DNA of 64,000 nt from Trileptium ribeirensis (lineage: Eukaryota; Nematoda; Enoplea; Enoplida; Thoracostomopsidae): the NCBI GenBank assembly GCA_030248225.1, contig JASANE010000682.1, positions 62,001-126,000 on the forward strand, given 5' to 3'. A program made the position numbers and the translations under genes. This document shows, in pieces, positions 1-10,173 of the stretch. A model generated the notes under the pieces. That model had not been told where the DNA came from and made no database searches. It worked only from the letters and a program-made list of their open reading frames with translations. Each line of letters opens with the position of its first letter. Positions within the stretch are counted from its first letter, which is position 1.

Positions 1-942
1 CTTGTGATTTGGTGTTGATCACCGTTTAATGATATTTTTTGATCTGTTTATTGTTAAGTTTTGTAATCAAAAGAGAACTAGACAAATAGATATTTCGGAC
101 AATAACGTAAGTTGTTTGGTAACATTCGAGGCTATATACTCTAGCGGTTTGCGAAAAACCCCACACAACATTGGAGTTTTTATCCATACGCTGCGTTTAC
201 ACAAATTCTAGAAGTGAGAGGTATTCGTTTCTTGTAACCTGTATGCCTGCTTTAAATTGTCACGGCTTTTTTGCTATACGCAAACGGAAATTTCAGAACA
301 TGAAGATATGCGTAAATGAATACTTGTTGCCGTCTGGATACATGCGCTTAACTATTGCCATTATGCGGATAAATATGTTGAAGCCTCTTAAACACGTGGT
401 TACAATATCGTAGTTACCATTCCCACATTATGTTGTGCGAAAATACTACTGAGATTTGAAACTTTCAATTTAGCTATAAGGAGTACTCTGATATTTTGAG
501 TTATGTTTTCCTAGAGAGTTCGATGGAAAATGATGACCACTGACCGGTAAATGTGCTAGTCACTCGCAGTAAGCGCAACCGGAGCGGGTCCGGGTGATTG
601 CGCTAAATAACTTACTATTGCAGGGTTTCCAATGTAGCGCTTTAAAGTCCCACAAATAATAATGCAGCGGAAAAGGATTAGTGACAACGCTACCTTCATT
701 TTATTCACATATCAAGATAATAGGACTTTATTTATTTTTTCTATGATTAAAATACTACATGATTTGACATTGATCAATCAAAAATTGTAAGAAACATGTA
801 TAATTTGAAAAATCATTTTTATGTTGCAGGATCATAGAACCTTTGATATTTGATGCATATTACGCCAAAACAAATTTTATCGTGTTCTGCAACCCGAATA
901 CCTATTGTAAACGCATTCTAATCACCTATATATATCTACAAA
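1..942. other. AT-rich sequence, nothing recognised
   Basis: Only short chance reading frames (60-80 residues), with no recognisable domain, splice-supported exon or repeat structure. It has no visible counterpart beyond the right arm. Confidence 0.5.
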
Positions 943-2340
943 TCAGAGCGTAGTGTAACGTAGTAGAGATAGTGTGTTGCGGGGGTGAAATCGTTTAAAT
1001 TCCGTCTGTGTGTGTGACCGGCCATAACTTGGGGAAACGACTTGTCCGATTTTCATGATTTTGGGCTCATTCGAACCGGTATAGTCGATTCACTGTGCAC
1101 ATCCCCGGATATTTTGATTTGAGGTCTGGTTCCGTTGGCAGAAATCAAAACTATTGGTTTTTACCCCATTTATTTTCCCGTTACGGACTCAAGGTTATTT
1201 TTATCTTAACTATCGAATTGTTTTCTGTGGTTGGTTTTATATTGTACAATGATAAATACCGATGCCTCTGTTTTGTTTTTCTATTAAGGCTCAGGTTCCG
1301 AAGTTAATCGTTTGAGGTACGGGTGTATGGCGCCCCGTGCTTCGTCGACCAAAAATTCGAAAACTTATTCTGACGTCCTGTGTGGCTGAAAAGTTTCACA
1401 TGGTGTTTTTCCGGTATGGGAAACTCATTGCCGGTGTTGGTTTTGCTCTGTGACGCATGGGTTCATGGTTAAGGGCTTGGTTCTGAATCAGGTCAAAATG
1501 AGTGTTTTACCCCATTTGAGTATCCTTCACGAAAGCAAGGTTATTTTTATCTTAACTCTCGAATTTTTTTCTCTGAATGGTTTTATTTCATACTAAAATG
1601 ATAAATGCCTATTACGCTTTTTGTTTTCCGATCAAGGCTCCGGTCCTGGAGCCATGGGAGTTGGGGTATGCCACCCTCGTGGTTACTCGACGTAAAATTC
1701 GAAAATTTGTTCTGACGTCATGTGTGGCCGAAAAGTTTGACGTCATGTGTGGCTGAAAAGTTTTACTTGGGGGTTTTCGGGCATATAAAATTCATTGCCA
1801 GTGTTGGTTTTGCTCTGCGACCCATGGTTCTATGGCTATGGGGGTATGGCGCCCCCACGGTCAAAGGTCAAAGTGACGGTTTTTACCCCATTTTAGTACC
1901 CTTTACGGTCTGCAACGTTATTTTTATCTTATTTCCCGTTTATTTTTCTCTGATTGGTTTTATTTCTTAGTAAAATGATAAATGCCGGTACCTCATTTTT
2001 GTTTTTCGTCGAAGGATTCAGTTGTGGAGTTTTGGGGTTTGAGGTATGCCACCCTCGCGGTTCCTCGACTGAAAATTCGTTCTAACGTCCTGGGCGTCCA
2101 AAAAGTCACCTTTGGGCGTTTTCTGCATGGGAAACCCATTGCCGGTATTGGCTTTGTTCTGCGACTCATGGTTCTGTGGGTACGGGGGCATGGCGCCCCA
2201 TGGTTCCTCAACCCAAAATTTCTAATTTTATTGTGACATCCTTGGAGTCTGATAGCTTGCATTTGGGGTTTTCGAGGCATGGGAAACTTATGACCGGTGT
2301 TAGTTTTGTATGCTTCACTACGCTGTGATAGAGTTACTAG
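943..2340 (+). repeat. Tandem-core interspersed repeat, copy A
   Basis: A member of a family seen six times in the window (also 14,031-14,806; 15,277-15,665; 44,645-45,030; 45,495-46,275; 61,172-62,612). The head carries GTAGTGTAACGTAGTAGAG and a stretch about cytidine-rich 'AACCGGTATAGTCGATT'. The core is three tandem units of roughly 350 bp, each starting with GGTTATTTTTATCTTAAC-like sequence near 1,193, 1,539 and 1,913. A 25-bp local duplication (GACGTCATGTGTGGC) lies near 1,712 and 1,739. The tail ends GATAGAGTTACTAG. Head and tail share a GCGTAGTG word in inverted orientation. No coding capacity is visible. Possibly a non-autonomous Helitron-like element, but the class is not established. 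Confidence 0.75.
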
Positions 2341-2579
2341 TAAAATAGTGGCAAAAATTTTACTATTTTAGATGCCCAAATTTAGCCAGGGTGCCTTTGC
2401 ACACTATTAATAACATACCGAATGTAAATTTAAAATAATGATGTCAGGGGCGTGTTTAGTGATTAAGTAACCTATAATCCTATTGCTCACACCCAACAAG
2501 CAAGAAACTTAGGTTGTCAAAACTTTGAAAATTTAACTTTTTGGTTTTTGTTTACAAACTTTAGCTTATAGCTCGAAAG
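2341..2579. other. Unassigned spacer
   Basis: Short AT-rich spacer between the tandem-core repeat and a foldback repeat; nothing recognised. Confidence 0.4.
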
Positions 2580-3730
2580 AGGCTGCTCCGTCTTAGGCTT
2601 AGTATATCGAGAACGGCGTAGCATGCATTTCATTTCATCCCTAAAGTAACATGGGCCGTACAAGCTACATTCGTCGGTTATCATCAATAATTTCTATAGG
2701 CATGTGTTAGCGTATTTAAAGTTTCACGGCATTGAATAACTTTCTTGCCTAGACAGCACTTCATTAAGATTTATTGCCATAGTGACAAATACCTATAATT
2801 TTCAAAGGTGGCCTATATTCGTCAAAATGCAAGATAAAAAATTTGTCGTTTTGGGGTATGTAACTTAGTTGAGTAGAGGGTGTCTTTCTAGGAACAGTGT
2901 GCGGAGTTCGGACTTTGGTACACTGCTGTAAAACTTGAGGTCTGGGGTCAGAACCTCCAAAAATTTGTTGGGGGGGGGGGGGTCCGTTGTAGCAACACAG
3001 ACATCCCATCAAGGTTTTGATAAAAGGGTGCCCCAGTTCTCGTACTTTGCTAAGTCGCAAAATTTTCTCTCTACTTGGGCGCAGGGGTAGTGGCTAACAG
3101 TGCTTGAAGGAGGAGGGTAAGCCCCTACCTTCTTATAAACACATGTGCAATGTAGTCTAAGAAATTACGACCCTGGACCCCTGAAAAATTTTCCTATCTA
3201 CTTTGGTAAACAACGTAATAAGAAAATAGTTCTCAAATTTGCATTTATTGAAATGTTATAAAATAATATGACACAATATATATCGCACAGTGTGCGGGAA
3301 CATTAACGTAATATGTGTAAATTGGCTTGCAAATATTGAACTGGCAATACAAGTTTGGTTACGCGATAGGTAGCACAACGAATTTTGAATGTCGTAAGTA
3401 AAGTTAATATTTGCTTCTGCAACATTTAATACCTAAATGATTGTATTATGTTTTTGGTCTTTTCATTTAGCCTCCCCGTGCCCAAAATTGGTTTTTTGAA
3501 TATATAGCCATAATTTTTTGTAATTTTCGACTCAGCTCGACGAGCTGGCTCAGAATATACCATTTTAAAGCAATTTTTTGCCGTTCCCAATGGGCAGATG
3601 TTTTTAAAGCTTGTTATTCTGGGCCAGGTCGTCGAGCTGATTCGAATGGTACAGCTATTATGACTGTATCTTCAAAACCGACCAATTTTGCCCGGTTGAG
3701 TTTGGGAGCTACTCGTTCTGTTTTCCTAAT
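2580..3730. repeat. Divergent foldback element related to the central hAT-like element
   Basis: The segment near 2,595-2,660 (CTTAGTATATCGAGAACGGC and following bases) resembles the interior of the hAT-like element near 31,866-31,930. A G-run at 2,967-2,980 matches the G-run of that element at 28,413. The outer part holds inverted sequence: GACTCAGCTCGACGAGCTGG near 3,529 faces its complement near 3,625-3,650, and a CCAAAATTGG-type motif near 3,483 faces CCAATTTTG near 3,682. I infer an old copy of the same foldback family; the ends are not defined. Confidence 0.5.
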
Positions 3731-4689
3731 GTCAAAAATTTAAAACATATTTATCATGGTGTAAGTCAGCGGCTATACGACGATTATGTTGGTCCAAAAC
3801 ATTTTATTTCTTTAATTTTGATTTTAAGATAGTAAATTTGAGCTTTTAGATTGTCAACTCAGCGTTGTTTGCAAAAACAATTATAAGTTACATCGAGATG
3901 TTTCATTCAAATTATTAATGTGCGCTTCAAAAATGTAAACAATTTCTGCTTTCAGTGACAATTTTACAATATTTTAGTTTTTCCATAGCACGTATATCAT
4001 ATGATTCGGCGGTAATTATGTTTGATGATATATCATTAATTACAATATATCCTCTATTCCCGGTCAAAACAACTTTATGGTATTATAGTAGCGTTATACA
4101 TTGTCAGTATTCACACTGTCCTTTTGAAATATAAACCATTGTGCCCATAGAGCGAGGGGAGCTTACCGTCTGATGGTCGGACCTGCCCACCCCAAGCCAT
4201 ATTTACTCTGCAGTTCGTATGTTCGCTAAAATTGGCGGAAATTATGGAAAAACATTAGCTAAAATCGGAATTATTTGGCAAAAATTGATAGGAAGTTTTG
4301 GGAAAATTATGAATACCTAAAAATTTTAGTTTACTCCGCTCGCTGGTGACCTCCCCACAGCACCCTTTCCACATACAATGAACAATAAGCGACCGATAAC
4401 CTTAGCATCCTCAGATAGTGTTTGAAAATTTCCGTGTGTATTCTCTGACGTAGATTATGTTTGGAAGCGAAAAAAGTTCGGTTATATCGGTGTAAAAGAA
4501 TACTAAGAAGTCGGCAAAATATAGCTAAACGGGGATAATGTAATTTCTAAAACTTCTCTTGGGGTTCGCAGCCGCTTTCAATTTTGTACGCTTATTTAGA
4601 CCATCGGGAAACCTTTTGCATTACAAATTATTTCGAAATACGCAGTGAACCTACACTTAAGTTGTTGAAACATTATTCAAAAACGTTAA
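3731..4689. other. AT-rich flank, nothing recognised
   Basis: Unique-looking sequence up to the 3' tail of the LOA LINE. It has no counterpart beyond the matching LINE end at 57,775, so it marks the left outer breakpoint of the palindrome. A short GC-richer patch at 4,150-4,200 is not identified. Confidence 0.5.
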
Positions 4690-4864
4690 TGACTAGATTA
4701 GATTAGATTTATCTATACTGGGCTAGAAAAACATGCGGGAACATGAATGACACGTCCATTGCATCAGCCCGTTAAACTGTGAATGACGTCAGAATCTGGG
4801 ATTTAAAAACTGTGAAAGTGCAGTGTTACCTTGTTTTGGATTACCTAAGACGTTGTATTCCGTT

Positions 4865-7059
4865 TTAATCATGGTTTTCGACAGCAAGCCTACCAATACT
4901 GAGAATAAACCTACATAACTTCTTAATGTTGTAATCTCCCAAGCCTTCTATATTAATTACTGTATTCCCTACAATTTCTCTCCGACTCTCTGCAAACATA
5001 GGACAAGCACACAGAAAGTGTTCTGATGTCTCGTCGATGCCACAATGCGAGCAATGTTTATTTCCTGTAACTTTTAACTTATGTAGGTGGAAGTTTAGCC
5101 AGCTATGCCCCGTTATTTCCTAAACGCACTGTCTTATTCTGTCTTTCGTTAATCCTAACAAATAATTACTATATTTCTTATTCGGCGTACTAATGATACT
5201 CCTTGTCTGTTTACACGTTGCTTCCTGCATCCATCTAGTGACAAACTTTCTATGTAGCCAAGATTTTATCCTTGTTGCAACTTCCTTCCTTGAGATTGGA
5301 AGGATAGGTTCTGGTCCTACAGGTAGCTTTGATGAATCTCTTCGGGCTAGCTGATCAGCTGTTTCATTTCCTTCTATGTTACTATGACCTGGTACCCATA
5401 TAAGTGATACCTAATTCTGTTTGGACAATTCTCTTAAACTCACCCTGCACTCGGAGAGTAATTTGGATTTAATCAGGTCAGCCTCAAGTGCTTTGAGAGC
5501 AGCGCGGCGGTCTGAAAGATCCTTATATTCATATTGCGCGTTTTATTTTCTACGATATTGTCCGCACAGGCTTTTATCGCATATACTTCTGCTTGGAAAA
5601 CACTTATGTATGCACGCAGTAAGTATACATGGTTTCTTGTCCCCATGGAGAACCCTGCTCCAGTGGAAGTTTCCCCTGGAGTTTAACAAGAGATCCATCT
5701 GTATAACATATTATAGTGTTCCTCTGTAAGTCACCTTGTCTCATCTAGCCAACCGTCACGGCTTGGAACAACTGTGTGCCAAGTACACTCATCCGCTATT
5801 TGCGATGACATATAGTCGCAAGGGAAGCTGAGTACAGGCAACTTATTCCTAATTTCTTCTGTATCATCGTGATACCCTTGAATTACATCAAGTGTATGCG
5901 GACATATACATTGAATCCTATGCAACTCTTTTATACCTACTTCTATGACCGCTAGATCTAGTGGCAAAACATTTAATAAAACTTCCAATCCTAACGTCGG
6001 TGTCGATTTCATGGCACCGGTCATCATAATACAGGCTAATCTGGATACTTTCGCAAGCTTTCTTGCATATGTTTTAAGTTGGACTTTATGCCACCAGACT
6101 ACAGCACCGTAACAAACAGATGGCAGTACGATGCTATTATAAATATACCATAAAATCTTAGGTTTAATTCCCCATGTCTTTCCAATTATTCCTCTACATG
6201 TCATTAGAGTGCTGACAATCTTTTTCACGGCCAGTTCTATATGATCTCTCGATAGTAATTTGTTATCAATCACCACTCCAAGGTACTTGACTGTATTAGT
6301 TACAGGTAAAACTTCGTCAAATAGCTTAAGCTTTACATCTCGATTGAGCGTTCTGCTTCTTGAAAGAACTAGCAAATTACTTTTAGCTGGATTTACTTTT
6401 ACACCCCTTTCTGTACACCATTTTCCAAGAAGTGTTAGATTTTTCTCAATTCTCCTAACATTGACGTCCAGGTTTTTGCTACTGGTGAGCATAACTACGT
6501 CATCTGAGTATGCCTGTATATATAAGTCCGCTGTTTTCATATTTCTTATATCACCCACATTCATTATTTCTAGATTAGTACTAGCTATAAATTCTAATAA
6601 ATGTATTCCCCTGTCGTTACAGTTTGTGCTGCCCCACAATGTGTGATGAGCGTTTGCATCACATCCCAGAATCAGTCTTATCTGGTTACTACTGCAATGG
6701 TTTACTAAGTCTCTAACTATTCGACAAGGTGGTGAGTCAGCATCATACGGCATGTACACCGACGCTACCCACAGCTCACTGTTCTCATTACATATTTTAA
6801 CGACTGCACAGTCACCATCGCTGAAACGACTTATAAAAACACACTTAATCATCTTTCTCATAAAAATTGCAGAGCGTGGTCGCTCTGCATCAGCATAGAA
6901 TACTTCGTATTCAGAATTCCAAATACGCGGTTTCCTATTTAGCACATATGGCTCCTGGGTCAGAATGCAATCCGACATCTTGGGTTTCTTTTTGCTTATC
7001 TCAACTGTAGCCTCTTTGCGATGTTGCAGGTTACTTTGTCTAAAACTAACTATCCTTAT
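4865..7059 (-). pseudogene. LINE ORF2 remnant with internal deletion (left arm)
   Basis: Matches the 1,207-residue ORF2 at 53,987-57,610. The start codon equivalent (near 7,059) is ATA instead of ATG. An open segment at 6,978-5,731 (415 residues) joins endonuclease sequence ending at MNVG directly to reverse transcriptase sequence starting NMKTADLYIQAYSDDVVML. About 1.4 kb coding for the endonuclease end and the fingers and palm of the RT is therefore gone, although the frame happens to stay open across the join. Beyond 5,731 an 8-bp deletion shifts the frame before the RNase H domain, whose remnants run to the stop near 4,865. Clearly inactive. Confidence 0.85.
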
Positions 7060-7505
7060 AATTATGGTTTGTTGAATAACTTATAATATTCTCATAAAAA
7101 CCAAACATTCCTTCAAAATTGGCAGCTAAGAAACACCTAATCATATATAGTTGATTACTCACCATTATCATTACCAATATCTGTATCCTTTTATATAAAA
7201 CCTTATCATGACCCTCAAACCTCCAACTCCTACGGACTGCGAGAAAGGCAATCACCCCGATCTTTTCTATGATTATACCTTCATGAAACCTGTTGCCTGT
7301 CTATGGCTAAAATATTTTTTTCCTTTTTACTATAGTACTCGAGAGACATATGCGCATATATACTGCATCTGTAACTACTTCATAGAGTCTTATTTCAATC
7401 TGATCTTTGCTCATTCCCGCAACTACCGCTTTCATATCGGTTTAATGCTGCGGGTTCTTCTTAGCTGGACGATTAGAGGCATCTTTGACCTCCAATGTCG
7501 ATAAA

Positions 7506-8646
7506 TCAAAGTGGGGGCGATTGCCCACATTTCTTAATGCTTCTGTGCATGCAATCTTTTGGAATTGCAAACATAATCTTCAAACACTTTTCTTCTGACC
7601 ACACGGTGATTGGATACCAAACCTTGCAATCAATGCTTCTATTGGCATTCGCCAAGCGGTTAACTACCGTTTCTACCGTGTAGCCCTTGTTCCTTGGATT
7701 CGGAACTACTACAAAAATTCTGCATTGCTCAAATTCCGAGCGCTGAATTGCTTTGAGGACTTCCCCTCTGTTACTGTTATTCGTTAGATAGCCAGTCTCT
7801 GGCCGCCTCAGTCGCACAAGTCACCAGTAAGTGACCATTCCATGAACCAGAGTCTTGGAAGTGGATCTGGTCCTCACTAGTCGCACGAAACGTAGCCTCA
7901 ATTATGTCCTCCCAGATCTCATCAACCTATTCATCAGAGAAGGTTCTATCCTGATCATCCTTACTGCCTACTTCCTTAAAACTCTTAGTTGGCGGTGCTT
8001 TAAGAGCGTCAGGTGTAGTACCAGTGGCTTCTACAGACTCTCGATTGCGCTTTACAGCGCTTCTATCCACTTGCTCCACCATAGCAGTGCTGGGGCCTGC
8101 AATAGGCTGCTCCTGCTGACGTGGCTCAATCGGTTTAGCTTTATCAGTGAGTTTGGTGTAACCACCAATCTCGATCTGTTTCCTGATGAAGGAGCCAGTT
8201 TTCTTCTTTCCAGCTCTACTTCCCCTGTGAACGGGCCGTACCACTGTTGGACGTGCTACATCCTTCTCCTGTTTCTGACACAATCGTTCTGATGCCTCAG
8301 CTGACTTACTGCGTGCTTCTGCAAGCAGTGACTGTGTGTTAGGTTCGGTGGCGCTTGAAGCAGCCCCCTAAAGAAACTATTGAAGCAGTGGCGCGGTTCG
8401 CAGCCGGTTGCTCGTTATCTAACAACGAGGGTTCAGTGGCGCTTACAGCAGCCCTCCCCTCTTCGGCGTCGGACATGGATGGTTCGGTGGAGCAAATTGT
8501 TGCCCCCTTCCATCTCCTCGACCTAACCTTAGATTCTGTGTAGAACTGGTCAGATTTTCAACCAGTGTGCATTTATCGCCCTTTCCCAGGGCCTCGTCGT
8601 CATCAGAATCAGGGCCAGACTCGGCATCATCATTATTATTATTCAT
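7506..8646 (-). pseudogene. LINE ORF1 remnant (left arm)
   Basis: Starts with an Asn-rich, then Asp/Glu-rich N-terminus at 8,646, and continues through frameshifts into segments at 8,283-7,927 and 7,817-7,506 that match the 286-residue ORF1 of the right copy at 52,726-53,586. Shared words include GSFIRKQIEIGGYTKL and LANANRSIDCKVWYPITVW. A stretch around 7,820-7,960 is out of frame. The family role would be RNA binding and chaperoning in the retrotransposition particle. This copy is not translatable as one protein. Confidence 0.75.
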
Positions 8647-8689
8647 CGGAAATAGGAGAATAATCATGTAACTATACCTCCAACAGAGG

Positions 8690-9800
8690 CTATTGAAACT
8701 TTTAGAAATTTTGGAGCTATATAAAAACTTTTCTAGTCTGAAAGTTTGGAAGGAACAGTGTTCTGTAAAGAAATTAGATAGATTGAAGGTGCAGCCCCAG
8801 TTGCTTGCAATAAATCTTTTGAGTGCAAAAAGAATTCTAAAAGCCTTAAGCCGTGATTCTTCAATGTGAGACTTCCACGTTAGACCGTTGTCTAAAACTA
8901 AGCCAAGATAGCTGACTTTGTTGTTCAATAAAATAATTTCGCCCCAAATGCGAATATCCGTTTATATACCACCCAGCCTTCTTTTTCTTGTAAAAACTAC
9001 CCCCTTATACTTTTCTGGATTAACAGAAAGTCCTCTAGCACAGCACAACGCATGAGTTTAGAGAACGTTGAAGTCTTTTACACGTAATCCTAAGACATCT
9101 AGAAGATGTTAAAAGAGATCATCCGTGTAGCCGACACATAAAACCCGATTATCATTAAGTCTGCTGATGATATCATGTAGTAGCCTATTTTGACCTGAAG
9201 TTTTATATTGGTCGGAGGAGATTGCCCGTAATTACGTCACATCAATAAGGTTGTAAACATAGAAATAATTTAATTGACTTTAGAACGTCATGTAGACTTC
9301 AAGTCTCCAGGTCCGATGGTGGTATCGTTATCGCTACCGGAAATCAGAAGGCCCCAGCCGTAATTGTGCGTTAGAAAATTTTTAAGGCCAGTTTAGGACT
9401 TAATCATATTCCAGTTTTATGAGACACACAAAATTTGTCTTTATTCCCAAACCGGCAAAACACGATTATACTGAGCCTAAGCATAGAACTATTCATTGTT
9501 TGTGATTTTTCTACTGAAAACTTTTGAAACATTGGTGGCAGATTACGTAATACATAACGTTTAAAGCAAATCTAAATTACATGACAATAAGCATGCCTAT
9601 CGTGAAGGAAGAACTATTTCTGCCCTCCAGCGCATGCGGTATTGTCGATCAAGCAGGAAATGATTACTGGCGCATTTGTTTATGCAGCCTTCTACAATAT
9701 TGCGGCGCATTTAGCTGCACAAAATTGGAATTTATTATAAAAAGTATCGATGAATTTGGTATTCCAAATATCAAAATTTGGATACATAAATATTGAGCAT
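8690..9800. mobile_element. Second LINE fragment with 5' inversion (left arm)
   Basis: A reverse transcriptase fragment of another LINE, split into two opposite-strand halves that meet near 9,240. On the minus strand (9,235-8,690) lie the palm motif YTDD (9,118-9,129), then SVNPEKYKGVVFTR, then a thumb segment with SYLGLVLDNGLTWKSHIEE. On the plus strand (9,290-9,796) lies the upstream finger region: SPGP near 9,317, KFVFIPKP-like sequence near 9,430 and AFSCTKLEFIIKSIDEFGI. This head-to-head order is what twin priming produces. The 3' end is cut off by the LOA LINE. Frameshifts and stops are present throughout. Confidence 0.75.
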
Positions 9801-10024
9801 GAGAATGGTCGTAGCTGAAAAGGGACATGCAGGCAAGCAGTCAGAAATACATGGGGATTGACTTCCTCGGAGAGAAGTGGTTTCTCTTATGATCTGGTAT
9901 TTGGACATAACAGTAACAGCCTGTGGTAACACAAATGATAATAGAAGATGGATTAACCGAACAGAATTTTTAATGACCTATGACTTATGTGTGGAGAACT
10001 ATGGTGAGAAGATATTGATATTAT

Positions 10025-10173
10025 CAAGAGTGTATTAGGGAAGAGTATGACACTTCCCCTGCACTCACATGTAAACCCGTGTTTGATGACGCGGGCGGTT
10101 TCGGTCTGACCCACTGACCCCAGTTTTTTGGGTGAGGGGTCGAGATGCATAGAACCCCCAGTTTGCACTCTTG
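10025..10173. mobile_element. Short palindromic MITE (left arm)
   Basis: Begins CAAGAGTGTATTAGGGAAG and ends GCACTCTTG, the inverted terminal words of the larger MITE at 18,365-18,781. It also shares that element's subterminal ACACTTCCC and CCCGTGTTTGATGA words. About 149 bp; no coding capacity. The mirror copy is at 50,114-50,262. Confidence 0.8.

Larger units (their letters stand above)
4690..8690 (-). mobile_element. LOA/R1-like LINE, decayed copy (left arm)
   Basis: A non-LTR retrotransposon on the minus strand. Its 3' end is a short tandem tail of TAATC-type units (reverse complement of 4,693-4,712), as in I-superfamily LINEs. It keeps its natural 5' region, missing from the right copy: an ORF1 start with a run of asparagines and an acidic stretch (about 8,646-8,560). 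Coding is broken by frameshifts, by loss of about 1.4 kb of ORF2 and by small deletions. It cannot supply its own proteins. Clade assignment rests on endonuclease, reverse transcriptase and RNase H order and on recalled family motifs, with no search. Confidence 0.85.
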
